Made by a program: the position numbers and the translations under genes | NCBI RefSeq assembly: GCF_020283565.1 | Contig: NC_060060.1 | Coordinates: 74,342,353 to 74,406,352 of the forward strand | Reading direction: 5' to 3' | Source of the DNA: Trifolium pratense | Taxonomy: Eukaryota; Streptophyta; Magnoliopsida; Fabales; Fabaceae | Length of the DNA stretch: 64,000 bases | Notes under the pieces: generated by a model | Told to the model about the DNA's origin: nothing | Database searches by the model: none | Seen by the model: the letters and a program-made list of their open reading frames with translations, nothing else | Shown: piece after piece, positions 36,030-49,000 of the stretch | Numbering within the stretch: position 1 is the first letter of the stretch | Layout: each line of letters begins with the position of its first letter

Positions 36030-38289
36030 ATGGGGAAGAACAAGAGACGCGACAGTGATCACACTGCTTTAAATCTTCCACCAGTAGCCGCTGATCAAAC
36101 CGGCGAAGGATTACCTTACGCGCCGATTAACTTTCCCGACCAAGGCGACGTTTGGGGTTGGAAAACCGGTAAACGACTTCAATCCAACGGTTGTTTTCAA
36201 GATCGGTATCTTTTCTCACCGGTTCGATTCAAACCTGGATCCAAACGTAAACATCGACACACTTTCGCTAGCAAACTCTCTGTTGAACGTTACATCAAGT
36301 CCACTTTTCCCGATGCTGATGTTGATAAGTTCTTTGCTTCGTTTACATGGAGAATTCCTGCAGCTGAAGCTCCGAACAACGGTTTTTTTCTTTTTCTTTT
36401 TCTTTTTCACTCTTCTAAATCTTTTTTTTTATGATAATAATTAGATAGTTTATTCAATGTTTAATTTTAGATTGCATTTTATTCATTTATTGCGAGGATT
36501 TAGGGTTTTTATTACTGATCTATTCATTTTTATTTCAATTTTTTGTTCATTAATTATATAGATCTATAATGATTTTAATGCATGATTTTCGTTCTGGATT
36601 GTGCTGTTTATGTGGGTGTAAATTTTGGAGATTTTATGGAATTTGGATTTCAGCTGGGTTTAATTAAGTTGTTGAATTTATGAATTGATTTTATATTTAA
36701 TTTAATTCAAATCTTTGATTTATGATTAATAATAGGTGATGAATTTTACTCATGTGAAATTTTTTTAAAAAAATGCAATTTTTTTGCTTCCATTGGTAAA
36801 TGTAGGTAGATTTTGAAGCTTGAGATGATTATTTTTTTGCTAAATAATAACTCTTGGTGTTGTTTTAATTGTATGGTAGGAGACAATGTGATGCCGATAT
36901 CTGCTGTACCTCTTCATGCTGTACCGCTTCAACAGATACCACAGGTAGTGGAACCGGACTATGTGGAACCGGACTATGACGACAACAGTAAGATTGGTGT
37001 TGTTTGGTGCAAAGCTAGGAATAAAATGTGTGACAGCCTGAAGTTTAATGTAATGGAAAAGTATTTACCGGCCATGCCTTGTGATGTATGTTGTTCGGAG
37101 TCTGAGTTTTGCCGGGATTGTTCCTGCATTCTGTGTAGCAAAACTGTTAGTTTTGATCATGGCGGCTACAGTTATATTAAGTGCTTAGTAAATGGTGGTG
37201 ATGGAATATGTGGCCATGTTGCTCATTTGGAATGTGCGCTTCGATCTCAATTGGCTGGCACAGTTGCAAAAAGTATTGGATTAGATGTTGAGTACCATTG
37301 TCGGCGATGTGATGGGAGGACGAATCTTCTTTCCCATGTTGAAACACTTTATCAATCGTGTAAGTCTGTTGATTTGGATGATGAAATTAAGAAGAAGATT
37401 TTAGACCTTGGTGCTTGCATCTTGCGTGGTTCAAAGATACCCGTTGCGAAAGAGCTGCTGAATTGTGTTGAATTGGCCATTTCAAAGGTATTTTCAAATG
37501 TGTTTTGGTGATAGAAATATAAAAATGTATTTTTTTAAATCTAATAGGATTATTATCTGACCAAATTGATAATTTTGTATCAGCTTAAATGTGTGGCCAA
37601 TAATGAAGATATCAAGAACGGGGGTGACAATCTTATGGCTCATTCTGAAGGTAAATGTTCTCTCCTACTTTCCACTCATATCAGAGCTCCTTTAGCAAGG
37701 ATAGGATTGCATGCTTAGGGTAGTGTAGAACATCATATATGTCAGTTTTTTCCCTTGCAAGATGTTAGATACATAAAGTCAGTATTAACTATAATCTTTG
37801 TCTTCTGCGCCTGTTGACACTTGACATTACTAATCTTGTAAATTCAGTTTGCTTTGCACCTTTGTATGATTGAATATTTTGTGCTTTCAATCAGGCTTAC
37901 CAGATCATGGCACTGATCCGATGGAAGTAACAATGAATGGAAGCCCTTTCAATCAGGCTTATCATTCCCAAATATTGAATATTGAGGCTGAGGTGGGTGA
38001 CATTCTGGTGGCTCTTAGAAAGTCGCAAGAGCTTGAATATAAGGTGGCGGAAGAAAGGCTCCATGAACAAAAGAGATATATTCAGAATTTATATGAGCGA
38101 CTACAATCTGAAGTGACTGAGCTGGAATCCCCTAACTTAACTCACTCAGAGCCCTTGTTTCGTGCTATCGGGGAAAGGAAGGAACAAATAAAACGAGAAT
38201 TAGAGAAATTTAAAGAGATGAAATTGGTGGCAAGTGGTTTTGGTAGGATTTCAAGAGATATTTTAAAGGAACACTTTGCTTACAAGTAA
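36030..38289 (+). CDS. OBERON-like PHD-finger protein, full-length copy 2
   Basis: Four exons: 36030-36381, 36880-37487, 37584-37650 and 37895-38289; 473 residues, all phases matching. N-terminal domain LNLPPVAADQTGEGLPYAPI...DVWGWKTGKRL...FTWRIPA; then a Cys/His-rich region (CDVCCSESEFCRDCSCILCSKT, CLVNGGDGICGHVAHLEC, YHCRRCDGRTNL) resembling the PHD of plant OBERON/VEL-type proteins, with the following helical segment (LGACILRGS); last a C-terminal coiled coil (EAEVGDILVALRKSQELEYKVAE). Such proteins are nuclear and take part in chromatin-linked developmental control; this is family knowledge, and the sequence shows no classical monopartite NLS beyond KNKRR at the start. The 5' leader contains CT repeats and a poly-C run. 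Confidence 0.85.
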
Positions 38290-38514
38290 TAGATTAGGAC
38301 TCACTTTGGATTAGCTTAATCTTTGTAGAAATTTTTGAATAATCTAGTTATATGATTGTCCGGTTACTGTAGTTTTTTTTTTTTTTTTTTTTAAAAAAAT
38401 ACCTTGTGGATGTTTACATAGAAGTTTGATTGAGAAGATCGAAATACAAAAGTTCATTTTAATTTCTGCAATAAACCGCTGTCTATTTTGCTCTAAATTT
38501 ATAGATCTTGAGTT

Positions 38515-39121
38515 GGGATGGCAATGCGTAGGTATGGGTAGGGTACTATAGTATCCATCTCCATATCCGCAGTTTGAAAAAATACTTGTACCTATTTCCA
38601 TACTCGCATGGGTAACAATCTTTGTACCCGTCTCCATACCCTATGGGTACCTAAGTACTCGTACCTGTTATCCACATTTTTGCCAAAACTAAATAGATCA
38701 ATTATAAAATATCATTTTAATAAAATTTAAAAAATGTAAAGATTTTAACGTTGACTCAGGAAAATTATAAACAAAATTATTAGTAATCTCATGGTGGAGT
38801 TCATATCTTTGATGACATTCACATTTTGTTTGCATTATATTATAAATAAAATTTTTTTTATTAATAATGTGTAATAGTTTAATAGTGTTGTATTTTATTT
38901 AAATTGATATAATATATAGTAATATAAATAAAATAAATAAATATATACTATGTGGGTATGGAGCGGGGTGGGTACTACGATACACGTACCCGCACCCATA
39001 CCCACTCACTTTATGGGTAATTACTCATATTTGTGCCCGTAACCAAAATGCGGATTTTTATCCTACCCGTTGTGGGTATTTTTTGTGGATACCCGATGGG
39101 TATGAGTCAAATTGTCATCCC
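38515..39121. mobile_element. hAT-like non-autonomous element, about 600 bp
   Basis: Ends GGGATGGCAAT and inverted ATTGTCATCCC. Subterminal arrays of GGGTA/TACCC (GGTATGGGTAGGG, TACCCGTACC...) on both sides and an AT-rich centre. Typical of hAT-derived repeats with clustered subterminal motifs. Confidence 0.7.
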
Positions 39122-40936
39122 TAATTTTGAGAGAAAAGTTGAATTTTTTGAACCGTTTACAATTTATATTTACTCTAACTCAAATTTACAAAATTAGTTC
39201 CACAAAGTTGTTTCCCTAATATTAACACTAAATTGTATTCATTAAGCCACAACCACGGTACACGGGTTTTTCTCCCAAGCATTGTCAACTGGCATTTTCC
39301 ACCAAGCTGTTACACCGGACATCTTCTCTTTTGTTTCTCCTTCCTTCTCTTAACAGAGACGGTGAAATTAAGAGAGAGATAAGGAGTTATGAAATAGAAG
39401 GAGAAAAAAATTCAATATTCGATTGTGTTAACATGCTCCATTATACCAGGTATATTTTGCTATCAAGACTTGTGAAACTTCAAAGTTCAAGGAGGAAAAG
39501 TATTTTTACAAACTGCAAAAATAAACAACCTCTAAAAATTTCCCTCGTAACCTTTTCAATTATATTGTTGGATCATGAGGAGAATTTCAGGATTACATTG
39601 ATTCTATCCATTTATATATAATATAATATATTGTTTGACGTTTTTTTTTTATCAAATGTAGGACTTCTAACTTATTTGTTTGAATTAAGTCGTTGAAAAT
39701 AAAGTTATGAGTCATGCTAATATATGTGCTAAGAGCATCTTTGATGCATGATCATTTGTGTTAGCTATTTATTACCGTGAGGTATTTACCGTGAGCTATT
39801 TATTAACTTCATTTCATAATTTTTTACCGTGAGCTAGTAACTTATTTTGATAAATTTCTCACATTTGTACAAATGCTTATACTCTTTCATTTTCCCCATG
39901 AAAAGGATATCGAAATAACATCACAAATTATTATGGACCCAAAAAAAAACATCACACTTTGAGAAAATTTATTGGACCCACATTATAAGAACCACATTCT
40001 ATCCCAAAAAAAGAACCACATAATTGATTGTAGGAATGATTAGAGAAGCTGAAATTTGGAACAAAAAATTGAAGTATTTGACGGTCCCTATTAACTCAAG
40101 GTAGCAAACTCATGTGCCCTCGTAAATTCTTATCACATTTCTTTGCTGAAAGCAGTTATTGCATCGGCACAGTGATTGTTTTTATTGTCCGATGATAAAT
40201 CAATAGACGAGATTAAATACTATATAAAACTAACCAAATTAATTAAATAAATAGGTCTTCTAATTTTTTTTTTTGCGATTGAGATTGTCTATTGCGTGAA
40301 GCAGGCGATCCAATCCAAATCCCACCACCTCAACCATACTCCTATTCTAAATAATATAAGAGACATTCGCGTCAACAAAAAAATAATTTATTTGAATACC
40401 AAAAAATATTTTAATTTATTTGGTTTCATGATCTATAATTAGATTAAATGCATAATTTTTTTTTCACCGCAGTATTCAGTTTACTAGATCGTCTAATCTG
40501 TTTTGTGGGTCAGTATTGACATCAAGTAATTTTTAACCCTCTCTTGATCGCAATTGTCGGAATCAAACTATGACCTTCCTTACCATGTTCAGCGTCAATC
40601 GCTACTGAACCACCTAATTGGCTTATTAAGACCATGTGGGTAATACTAAAACAAAAATAACTAATAATGGCATAATGCTATCATAAAATCATCACACACA
40701 CACGTGCAAAAGAATGAGGAAATTCAACATTGCCTCCTCAACACAATTCCACAACAACAAACACTGTTACCATGTGAAAAATAAATTATTAAAAATAAAA
40801 CAGCACCTGTCTGGTCTGTGATTAAGAATTCCAAATTCTAATCCAACAACAAATTATGTCGCAAATGAAATTAAAAAAACAACAAAACAAAGTTCAATTA
40901 TTATAATTAATAATAATTATAATTTTTTAACAAAAT
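39122..40936. other. Intergenic region
   Basis: Copy-2 3' flank and AT-rich DNA. It contains one SINE (40465-40625). The ORF at 39331-39621 is unremarkable and not called. Repeated TTTACCGTGAGCTA text at 39770-39835 looks like a small direct repeat. Confidence 0.4.
40465..40625 (-). repeat. SINE-like repeat
   Basis: Minus-strand reading: TTAGGTGGTTCAGTAGCGATTGACGCTGAA, then CATAGTTTGATTCCGAC and a diverged end. Same family as 58424-58566. Confidence 0.65.
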
Positions 40937-41446
40937 TCACTGAACAAGCACGAGTGTGTTACCACCACCACCAATAGCTTCAGCAATGTTCTCATCATAA
41001 TCAGCCTTAGGCACCGTCACTACAAGCACGCCGTCGACGAACACGGCGGTGGCAAGCTCCGGAACAACAGATTCCGGCAAACGGAACCTCCAGATATCAG
41101 GATTAAGATCATCCAAACAAAAGTGAAGTGACTGACTTGCCCTTACAACAATCTTAGTGACACCTGGATGGATATGAAGCGTGTGAGTCTCCACGTGACC
41201 GAGTGACGAGTCAGTTTCCGCCATGAATCGGAAACAGTTAACTGATTCTTCAACTGACACGTCAGCATCGGAACGTAACGGAATTTGAAGGATCTTGCTG
41301 AACACGTGAGGAAGACGACGTAGTTTGCAGTTGTTGTTGGAGAAATTAGCGAAGAGTGTTTCAGCTTGAGACAGTGGATTCATGATGTTGTAATCGATTG
41401 TTATGTTCCATTTTCTACTGAACTTTGTTGTTTCTTCAACCTTCAT
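40937..41446 (-). CDS. HSP20-like (alpha-crystallin-type) protein
   Basis: Intronless, 169 residues, ATG at 41446. The N-terminus (KVEETTKFSRKWNITIDYNI) is unlike class I or II small heat-shock proteins. The centre holds an atypical alpha-crystallin domain with the recognisable end FRLPESVVPELATAVFVDGVLVVTVPK, which corresponds to the two last beta strands of the domain. The C-terminus is short (GGGGNTLVLVQ) without the usual IxI/V motif, so oligomer formation may differ. As I recall it matches the plant group At4g14830/At3g22530. No obvious heat-shock-element array in the 150 bases upstream, though I did not score it formally. Confidence 0.82.
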   Translation of the reverse strand: MKVEETTKFSRKWNITIDYNIMNPLSQAETLFANFSNNNCKLRRLPHVFSKILQIPLRSDADVSVEESVNCFRFMAETDSSLGHVETHTLHIHPGVTKIVVRASQSLHFCLDDLNPDIWRFRLPESVVPELATAVFVDGVLVVTVPKADYDENIAEAIGGGGNTLVLVQ

Positions 41447-41829
41447 GTTATGTTCTGCAACTCACTCACACACACGCACTCTTCTACTTTGATGATATAT
41501 AGATAGATTGATTCTCTTTTCTAATTGAAAATTTTGACTTAAATAGTACAAATGTAGTTGATTAAATGAAAATCAAAGTAAAATAAGTTTGTCAAAAAGA
41601 AAATTAAAGTAAAATAATTTAGTCAAAAAAAAAATCAAAGTAAAATAATGAAACTGATATTTTTTTTATTTATTAGGAAAAATTATATTAAAAAAGTAGT
41701 ATATATTTTTCTCTCTCTCTTTTTTTTTGTATAATAATCCTATTAAAAAATAAACTTATGAAATAAATTATATTTGATATGTGTACTAAATGTGGTACAT
41801 CTCTCAAACCACATACACCTTTATGATTA

Positions 41830-42322
41830 GGCGTGTCGCGGTGTCCGACACTAGTATGACACTCTTATGATACATGTCGGATAGCTGATACCGGTGTCGG
41901 AAAAAAGTCAATTTTTTTTTACTTTGACCGATGTCCGACACTTGTAAGACATTCGTACGACACGTATCGGACAAGTGTCCCAAAAAAAATATTTTTTCTT
42001 TCCTTATGCTCTCCTTAGGCACCTATCAGACATATCTACAAGAGTTAAAGATGTGCCGAAACAACAATATTGATCAATGAGGAACTGAAAACATTACATT
42101 TTGATTACAATATTTTTAGTTTTTTCGATAGTAGATGGATAAACAAAGGTAAAATACTATCATATTGTTTTAAATTTTTTTTAAGAAATAACTTACTTAA
42201 ATTAGATTTACATGTATATATTTTGATTAACAATTTATATGTTTTATAAATATGTGGCGGTGTCGGTGTTGCGATGTCCGTGTCGTGTCGCGGTGTCTGT
42301 GTCGGAGTCCAGACTTCATAGC
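41830..42322. repeat. GTGTCG-rich repeat element
   Basis: Repeated GTGTCGCGGTGTCCGACAC and CGTACGACACGTATCGGACA-type text on the left and TGTCGGTGTTGCGATGTCCGTG on the right, ending GACTTCATAGC. Shares its end with the element at 22971-23126. Probably a non-autonomous DNA transposon. Confidence 0.5.
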
Positions 42323-43744
42323 TCAACACTACAATTTGAACTTTAATTCTTATTTATTTATTTTTTTGAAACAGAACTTTAATTCTTATTGGTTCAATTG
42401 AAATATTTAATCTGAATTTAAATATACACAAAATTTGTTTCAATAAAGTTAATGTATTTAGTAAAAAATTTAAACTAAATACATTGATTTTTTGTTTTGA
42501 CCAACTCTTTAATGTTTTCCGTTTTTTCTTTTCCTTTTCTACAAGACCATTGATTTTCTTTTATAGTAAAAAACTCCATTAAGTTTTATTTTTTGGTGTT
42601 AATGCTATGATTTCTAAGGAAAGGGGACGAATATTTAGAATTCGACAACGAGATAAGTAAAATCTGGTTAAAAATTGTTTTCGCTAGAAATCAAACTTCG
42701 ATTGTCCTAAACAATTAATCTTAAGGAAAATTCATTAGCCAATTGAGTCCAATATCTTAATTAAAATTCCACTATTTGATAAGAAAATAACATCAATCGA
42801 TAAGAGAAAATTTTATGTGTAATTGGCTTGATGGACATAATTTTAGTCTAATTCCATCCATTTTTGTGTTTTGAATTTTATGCGAGCTTTCACGGTTTTG
42901 TCTTTTGCAAAAGACGTATTAATAAATTGAGAAATGTGAACGTTGTTTATAACCTACTTTTACCCTTGATTTTCAATCAATTTGAGATTATTTTATTTAC
43001 TGAAGTAGCCTTTCAATTGAGGCTATTTAAATGGTCGTAAGGCCTAAAATGTGATATAAGGTCGACCCGTACTTAGAGCGTCAATCTTCCGACCTCAAAT
43101 CCGCAACACTGCATCTCTAAGATATTGTCAATTAGTCCTTATGTAATATCTCGCAATTTTGTCTCATGCAAATCGCACCACCGTGATTCCATTTTCTAAA
43201 CCTTTCATATCGAGGAAGTATGAAATTACAGTATCCTACCACTTTGATTCATATTTTAATATTTACTAATTAATTTGTCGAAGAATAAAAATATTTACTA
43301 ATTAAATTAGTTTAAAATTACAGTATTATGCAATGTACGAGATTGTAAAATTTTGTGACCCATTTTATAAGACTCTTTTCAAAGTTCAAGGTGCATTAAT
43401 TAAATTTTCACAAAAATACCCCTAACTAAATGAAGAAAAGTAAAATATTACTATTTATCTCTCTTAATAATTGAAGGAAAATTTTGTAAAGAGAAGATAT
43501 ATGATTGACAAATTCAATACAAAAAATATTTTTCTTAATTCTTGTGCATTTGTGAAAGGTGTCGTATATTGGAATGAAGGGATGAAAATGCAATTTACTC
43601 TTATAAATATTTACTATTTTCGCGTAAGAAAAAAAAAATGAAGAAATGATATCAAAATGGAAAATTTATTTATATGCCTAGTTGTTGTTATTATATTAAT
43701 CTCTTTTTTTATAAAAATATTATATTAATAATTTATAGAATGCA

Positions 43745-43830
43745 TTTTTTTTTGTAAGGAAGCTAAAAGAAAAACTAGTCACGAAGAAAGAAGATTCTCA
43801 TTGTGTCATTCTTAAGAAAGATCACGAATA
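43745..43830 (-). mobile_element. LINE 3' end fragment
   Basis: The reverse complement reads GTGATCTTTCTTAAGAA ... TTTAGCTTCCTTAC plus poly-A, the same 3' end as the LINE at 34002-35540. A severely 5'-truncated insertion in minus orientation. Confidence 0.7.
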
Positions 43831-44479
43831 CTTTCTTTGTTTCATTGTAAAAATTATAGATTTTCTCATCTCACATTTATTCTCAATCGAAATAAAATTG
43901 AAATTCAGATTTCTTTATGCATCTAAATAGTAATATATTAAATTATGTCGTCATTTTCTTAATTTTAATTATTTGAACCAAACAATATAGATTTTTTTGA
44001 CAAACCTACTATATTGTTTTTGTGATTCTAATCTCTCAAGATAACTTATATCAATAATTCATACATATTTAATGGAGATCGAACTCCTAACCAAAATAGT
44101 TAAGAATCCCACACATTTACTATTTATCACCATGTTACATGTTAATATCTCACCTAAACTTTTTATCCACACAAAAATAACAAACATCGTCCTTGCATGC
44201 CAGTGCTCGAAAACATATAAAAGGAATGATTTGTTTTAATTAAACTTTCTCATGCATATCTTTAAAAAATCGTGTGGATGACATGCCTTTATAGTTTGCT
44301 TTTTTATTGATAGTATGAGAAAAGTACTACAGATGGAATATGTCAAAAAATACAATAACTAGTAATGAGACATGTTGTCTTGGCTCAAAGATCTAATTCA
44401 AAACACCTCTGAAAGATTGCTCCAGTGTGTTATGGATTTGAGAGACCCAAACGTCGTTTAGTAGACAGCGAGTGGTTTG

Positions 44480-44650
44480 AAAGTCTCGGGATGACAAAAA
44501 TAAAAATAGGAAAATAGGTTTGCCTTGGGTCTCCGTAACAAATGGTCCATTTATTGATGCCGCTACTCGGGCTCAAACCGAGATGTTCTAGCACTGCTTC
44601 CAAAGAGCAGTGTGTCCGCCAATTTCACCATAGCGACTTACTCGAAATCC
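44480..44650 (-). other. Plastid DNA insertion (NUPT) with a decayed trnL-UAG
   Basis: The minus strand at 44637-44558 reads like the 80-nt chloroplast tRNA-Leu(UAG): TCGCTATGGTGAAATTGG, GCAGTGCTAGAACATCTCGG and GAGCCCGAGTAGCGGCA, with several substitutions. The anticodon position has changed (TAG to TTG) and the T arm reads GGTTTGAG. Plastid-like text continues past the 3' end (ATCAATAAATGGACC). It is a nuclear copy, not an active tRNA. Confidence 0.8.
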
Positions 44651-46067
44651 GAGTGTGGTGGTGTGGTCAACTACTAATTTTACTTTTGTTATTACCAAAA
44701 AACTACTAGTTTACTTCTGTCAAAAAAAAAAAAACTACAAGTTTACTTTTGAGCTAAAAAATGAAACCATCCAAATTTATTATGAATACATATGCCAAAA
44801 CTTGTAAACTCTTTTTTTTTTTTTTTCCTTCAAAACTTGTCTTTCTTTGATCAATGAAAAATTCAGCATCAAGTACATTGCTTCTGATTTGACATGTAAA
44901 AACAAAGAAGGAAGGTGATATGATTCTTCCTGGAAACAAAACAAAAGGCATCATAAACAATTTTTTTTTGTCTCTGGAAGCAAATGTTACAAGCTACATT
45001 CTAATGTAGTAATGTCGTGCAATGCAAGTTGTTGACTCTCGTACACAGGTGTTGTCTCTCAGACGTAACACAAAGGGAAAAACAAAACAACAAAGAAGTA
45101 CAAGATTGTTCCCTTTGTGTTTGATTATAAAGGGAGTATATTTAGTTTGAACCAACTCAAATGAGTTTTTTTTGTATAACAATTGAATTTTAATCATACT
45201 ACAATTATGATTTGGTTCATCTAAAATGAGTAGTTAATAAAGTTGAAATAATCAATTATTGATATTGAAATTACTAATTATTTATTATAAATGTGCATAT
45301 AATATCAACCGTTATTTGTTTATCAACGGTTAGTATTATACACCTTACTCTCTAAAATGATTTCCATAAAATTGTACCAAAAATAAAATAAAATGATTTC
45401 CATAAAAAAACTCTCTAAAACGAATTACTAAATCTAGAGGAACTAGATCACTAGGATTATACACGCTATAATCTTAGTGATCTAATTACGCCATGATGGG
45501 CTGGCCAAAATATTAACTTGGTTCCCTTTGTAGTTACGCAAGGAGGATGACCAGTTTACGCAAAAACAAATGAAAATATATGCCAAATCTACCGGCTTAA
45601 TTGATCACAGTGACTTGCAGGAAACATGATGTCTTTTGAAGAGACTATCCACCTTATCTTTGCTACCACCATTGCCGAAATTATGCATAGCTAATATGCC
45701 ATCTAAACCTTGAATTTTGAGGCCTATGCAGTATGAACAGGACAGTGAGTGTGAGTGGTACTACTGGTTCTGTAGTAATAAAAACGCCCGAGAAAAAGTA
45801 AATGCTGACACATACAATTTCTGGCTCGTGAAAAGCATAAAGAATTCAAACAAAGTCATATTCATAATAATCTGTGTCATATCTTCAAATATCATGTTGT
45901 GTAAAGTGAAAAAACTTCAAATATCATATTATTAAGGCACTAGGGACCCTTTTCCGTTCTGTAATACAGTTCGCAGAAATGGATCAGACCTGAATGTTGC
46001 TAAGAAAATGAAAGCACGCATTTTACATAAGCCTTACACATCAACTTCGGCAAAAGTTGGGTGGCAT

Positions 46068-49000
46068 TCAAACAGCTGCTGCATGAACCGAGTTCGACAG
46101 GTCATCAAGATCACGCATCCGACGCCTACGGTGATGTCTTCTATGGCTTCGATGATGTGTTGCTGATGGTTTGTTTGTGGTATTGGGATGAAAAATCTCC
46201 TCCACTGGAGCACCATAACCAAAAAGACAATCAAGAGGATCTGCCTCTGATATGATATCAGGACCAGAATATATCTGCAACAAAGTATGTTTAAAAAGGT
46301 ATCATGCTTAAACCAAAAACTATCCTACAAAAGAAATTCCATTGTAATTCACAATTTGATTACAATTGAGCATGCAACGGAGGTACAGTGATTTTTTATA
46401 GCTTAGTTTAAAGTACAATATAATTTGTGGTATACACAAACAAGTTATAAAAACATTCATTAAAAAGCTTGTCAGTGATATGTCTGTCATTCACATTACC
46501 ACTGCAAAAGAGGAGTCAGCTTGCCCAAGATTAACATTCTAATACTCTATTTACTTAATTCAATACTAGAAAATCAAATTAACTCATAAGTCATAATTCA
46601 TTAATTAATTGACTGAAAAAGAAATATTTTCAATTACCATCTTATGCAATTGCCTTTGTGCATAAAACACTAGTATTTCTACTTTGTACTCATTTAAAAA
46701 GTAATTTAGTTTGTCCTTCATTGTGAGAATAATAATGCTTGTTTAAAAAGTAATTTAGTTTTGTTCTTCATTGTGAGAATACTAATGCAAGAGCAAGTAT
46801 AGGCAACACTGAGAATACTTACAAATTTTTGCTTGGTCGCACGAGTTGTTCTTTTACCGTCGGTGATATTTTCAGACTTGCCTGGGGAATTTTCAAAGGA
46901 ATCAGAATACCCTTGGGATTTATCATAGGAATCATTGTGAGAGTTGCCTTGTGATTTATCATGAGAGTCATTATATGAGTCATGATCCTGTGCCCTGTTT
47001 CCATTGATTGCATTATCGCTAAAAAAATTACGGTATCGCCATCTTAATTTAGGAGTATTAGAGGTTGAGTCGTCATATATCCTTTCCGAATAAAAATGCT
47101 TAGATATAAGATTCATCAGCGAAGGATCATTCTGGTACTTCGTCACCATTCTGTCATTTAATAACAATAAAAATACACTGAGTGAGAATGTAATGAAATA
47201 AAATCTTATGTAAAATGATTAGCAGATAGTAGGGGAGAGAGAGAGAGAGAGAGATGCATTTTCTCTCCCTTTATCACCCCCATTTTTTTCCCAGACTAGG
47301 AATGTAGTCAGTGATAAAGCAAGGTACACAATTTAAAGGGTGCATGGACAATTCCAACAAATTCAGGGTTATTTGGGTGCATATATAAGATGGAGATGGG
47401 GGAGAGAGATCACAAGATTTTGCAATCGTACCAGTAAAATCACAATTTTTACGACATTGGCTTCCCCACAACAATGTTGTTTGAACTAATAAATTTTGCA
47501 ATTCAAATGGATTTAACAACCATGATATTCTCAATTCACCTCAAATAACTGTCTAGGCATCTACTAAGAAAGAATAAATATTTCCTCACTTAAATATTAC
47601 TCCAATATACACTCTATATTTCTCATAAATTATGTTTCTCTTAATCATTTCAAACTTATGAATGAGCATTGTTATAATGTGTACTCGGGAATGTCAGAGA
47701 ATATCATAGTAATTGGAGCTTATTGCACAAACGAAAAGTGTTCATCAAGTGCAAGCAATTGAGATGAGAAGACAAACATATTTGCCAACTCCTTCTGTAA
47801 TATACTGCCATCCAGTGTAAGAATGTGATCTGCACAAGAGAACAAGGATCTGCTAAATATCCACAGTCCACAAAAAGCACCAGCTCCTGCAAAATGATAA
47901 AACAACAGACATGAAGAATGGAGAGAGGCCTTGGTAGATGATGTACAGATAAGGAAAACACATAATTTCGCTCACCTGCTGCAATGTTTACTCGAAATGG
48001 TTTACTGAGTTTCCTAGTTGCTGCAATAAAGGAATAATGATTATCAGCATGGAAGAAAACTCACAACAAAGGAAAAGAAATCAACAATGTGGTGTCTGGA
48101 ATAATGATAACCTGTTGTAACTACAGTAGAATAAAAAAATGTTATAAAATTCTTACTGCTCATATAGCTCTAAAATCACGAGTAAGATAATGATATCATC
48201 ATGATGTTATAGTAATACAAGAAAGAAAGATGAATCATTAATAGCTGAGTTAACTTCACTATCATTAGAAGTATGTCATCTGTCTGTTGCCCGGCCATCA
48301 ACAAAAAAGTAATATTTCAATGACTTCAAACAAATATAGAGAGGTTGTATTTTAAATCCATAAATGAATGGTATTTTCTGGAAAAATGCAACACTGTGTA
48401 TATCTTCATTAGCTTGAAAATATCCACATACAATTTTTTATACAAAAACAGAGTTAAGTGTTAACACGTGATTGTTCTGAAAATAAAATTGTAAGAAGCA
48501 GTAGAACACTAGCAATTATGTTGAAAGTATCATTGTTAGAAGTTTTATATCTGTGTGTTCGTCTTTTGTTTGACTTATTGAAAACATTGGTTGAATGATA
48601 TTTTGACAGGTCATAGACTATCCATCTTGTGAGCAACGAATATTGGACACACATGGTAAGTGTGCTTGAATAATGTAGCATATAGTTGAATGAATCCGTG
48701 ATGGGTGGAACAATTATAACTTACCATGAAAATGCATGGTTTGGTGCCTTATGACAATTCATAAAAGAACTGGTAGAAAATTTGCAATCCTACATGAAAT
48801 AGTATCCTTCTCCACTTTCACTATAAATATATGTCTTGAGACACTTGGCAATAACATGAGAGAAATCTTAATGTGATTGCATCTACCCCATCTAAAATTG
48901 GTAAAGAAAGTGAGGAAGATCATATCCTATTATCATTAGCATTTAAGAGAACCAAACCAAATTAAAGTGAATGAATTCAACATTTAAATATTATTTTCCC

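Larger units (their letters stand above)
42323..46067. other. Long intergenic region
   Basis: AT-rich, no credible gene in 3.7 kb. It holds a LINE tail at 43745-43830, a plastid fragment around 44480-44650, and a short inverted repeat at 45435-45490 (GATCACTAGGATTATACACG / TATAATCTTAGTGATC). ORFs at 44754-45197 and 45717-45935 lack any recognisable feature. Confidence 0.5.

Noticed and set aside
44558..44637. Functional tRNA-Leu
   Set aside because: Altered anticodon and arm mismatches; best explained as plastid DNA in the nucleus.
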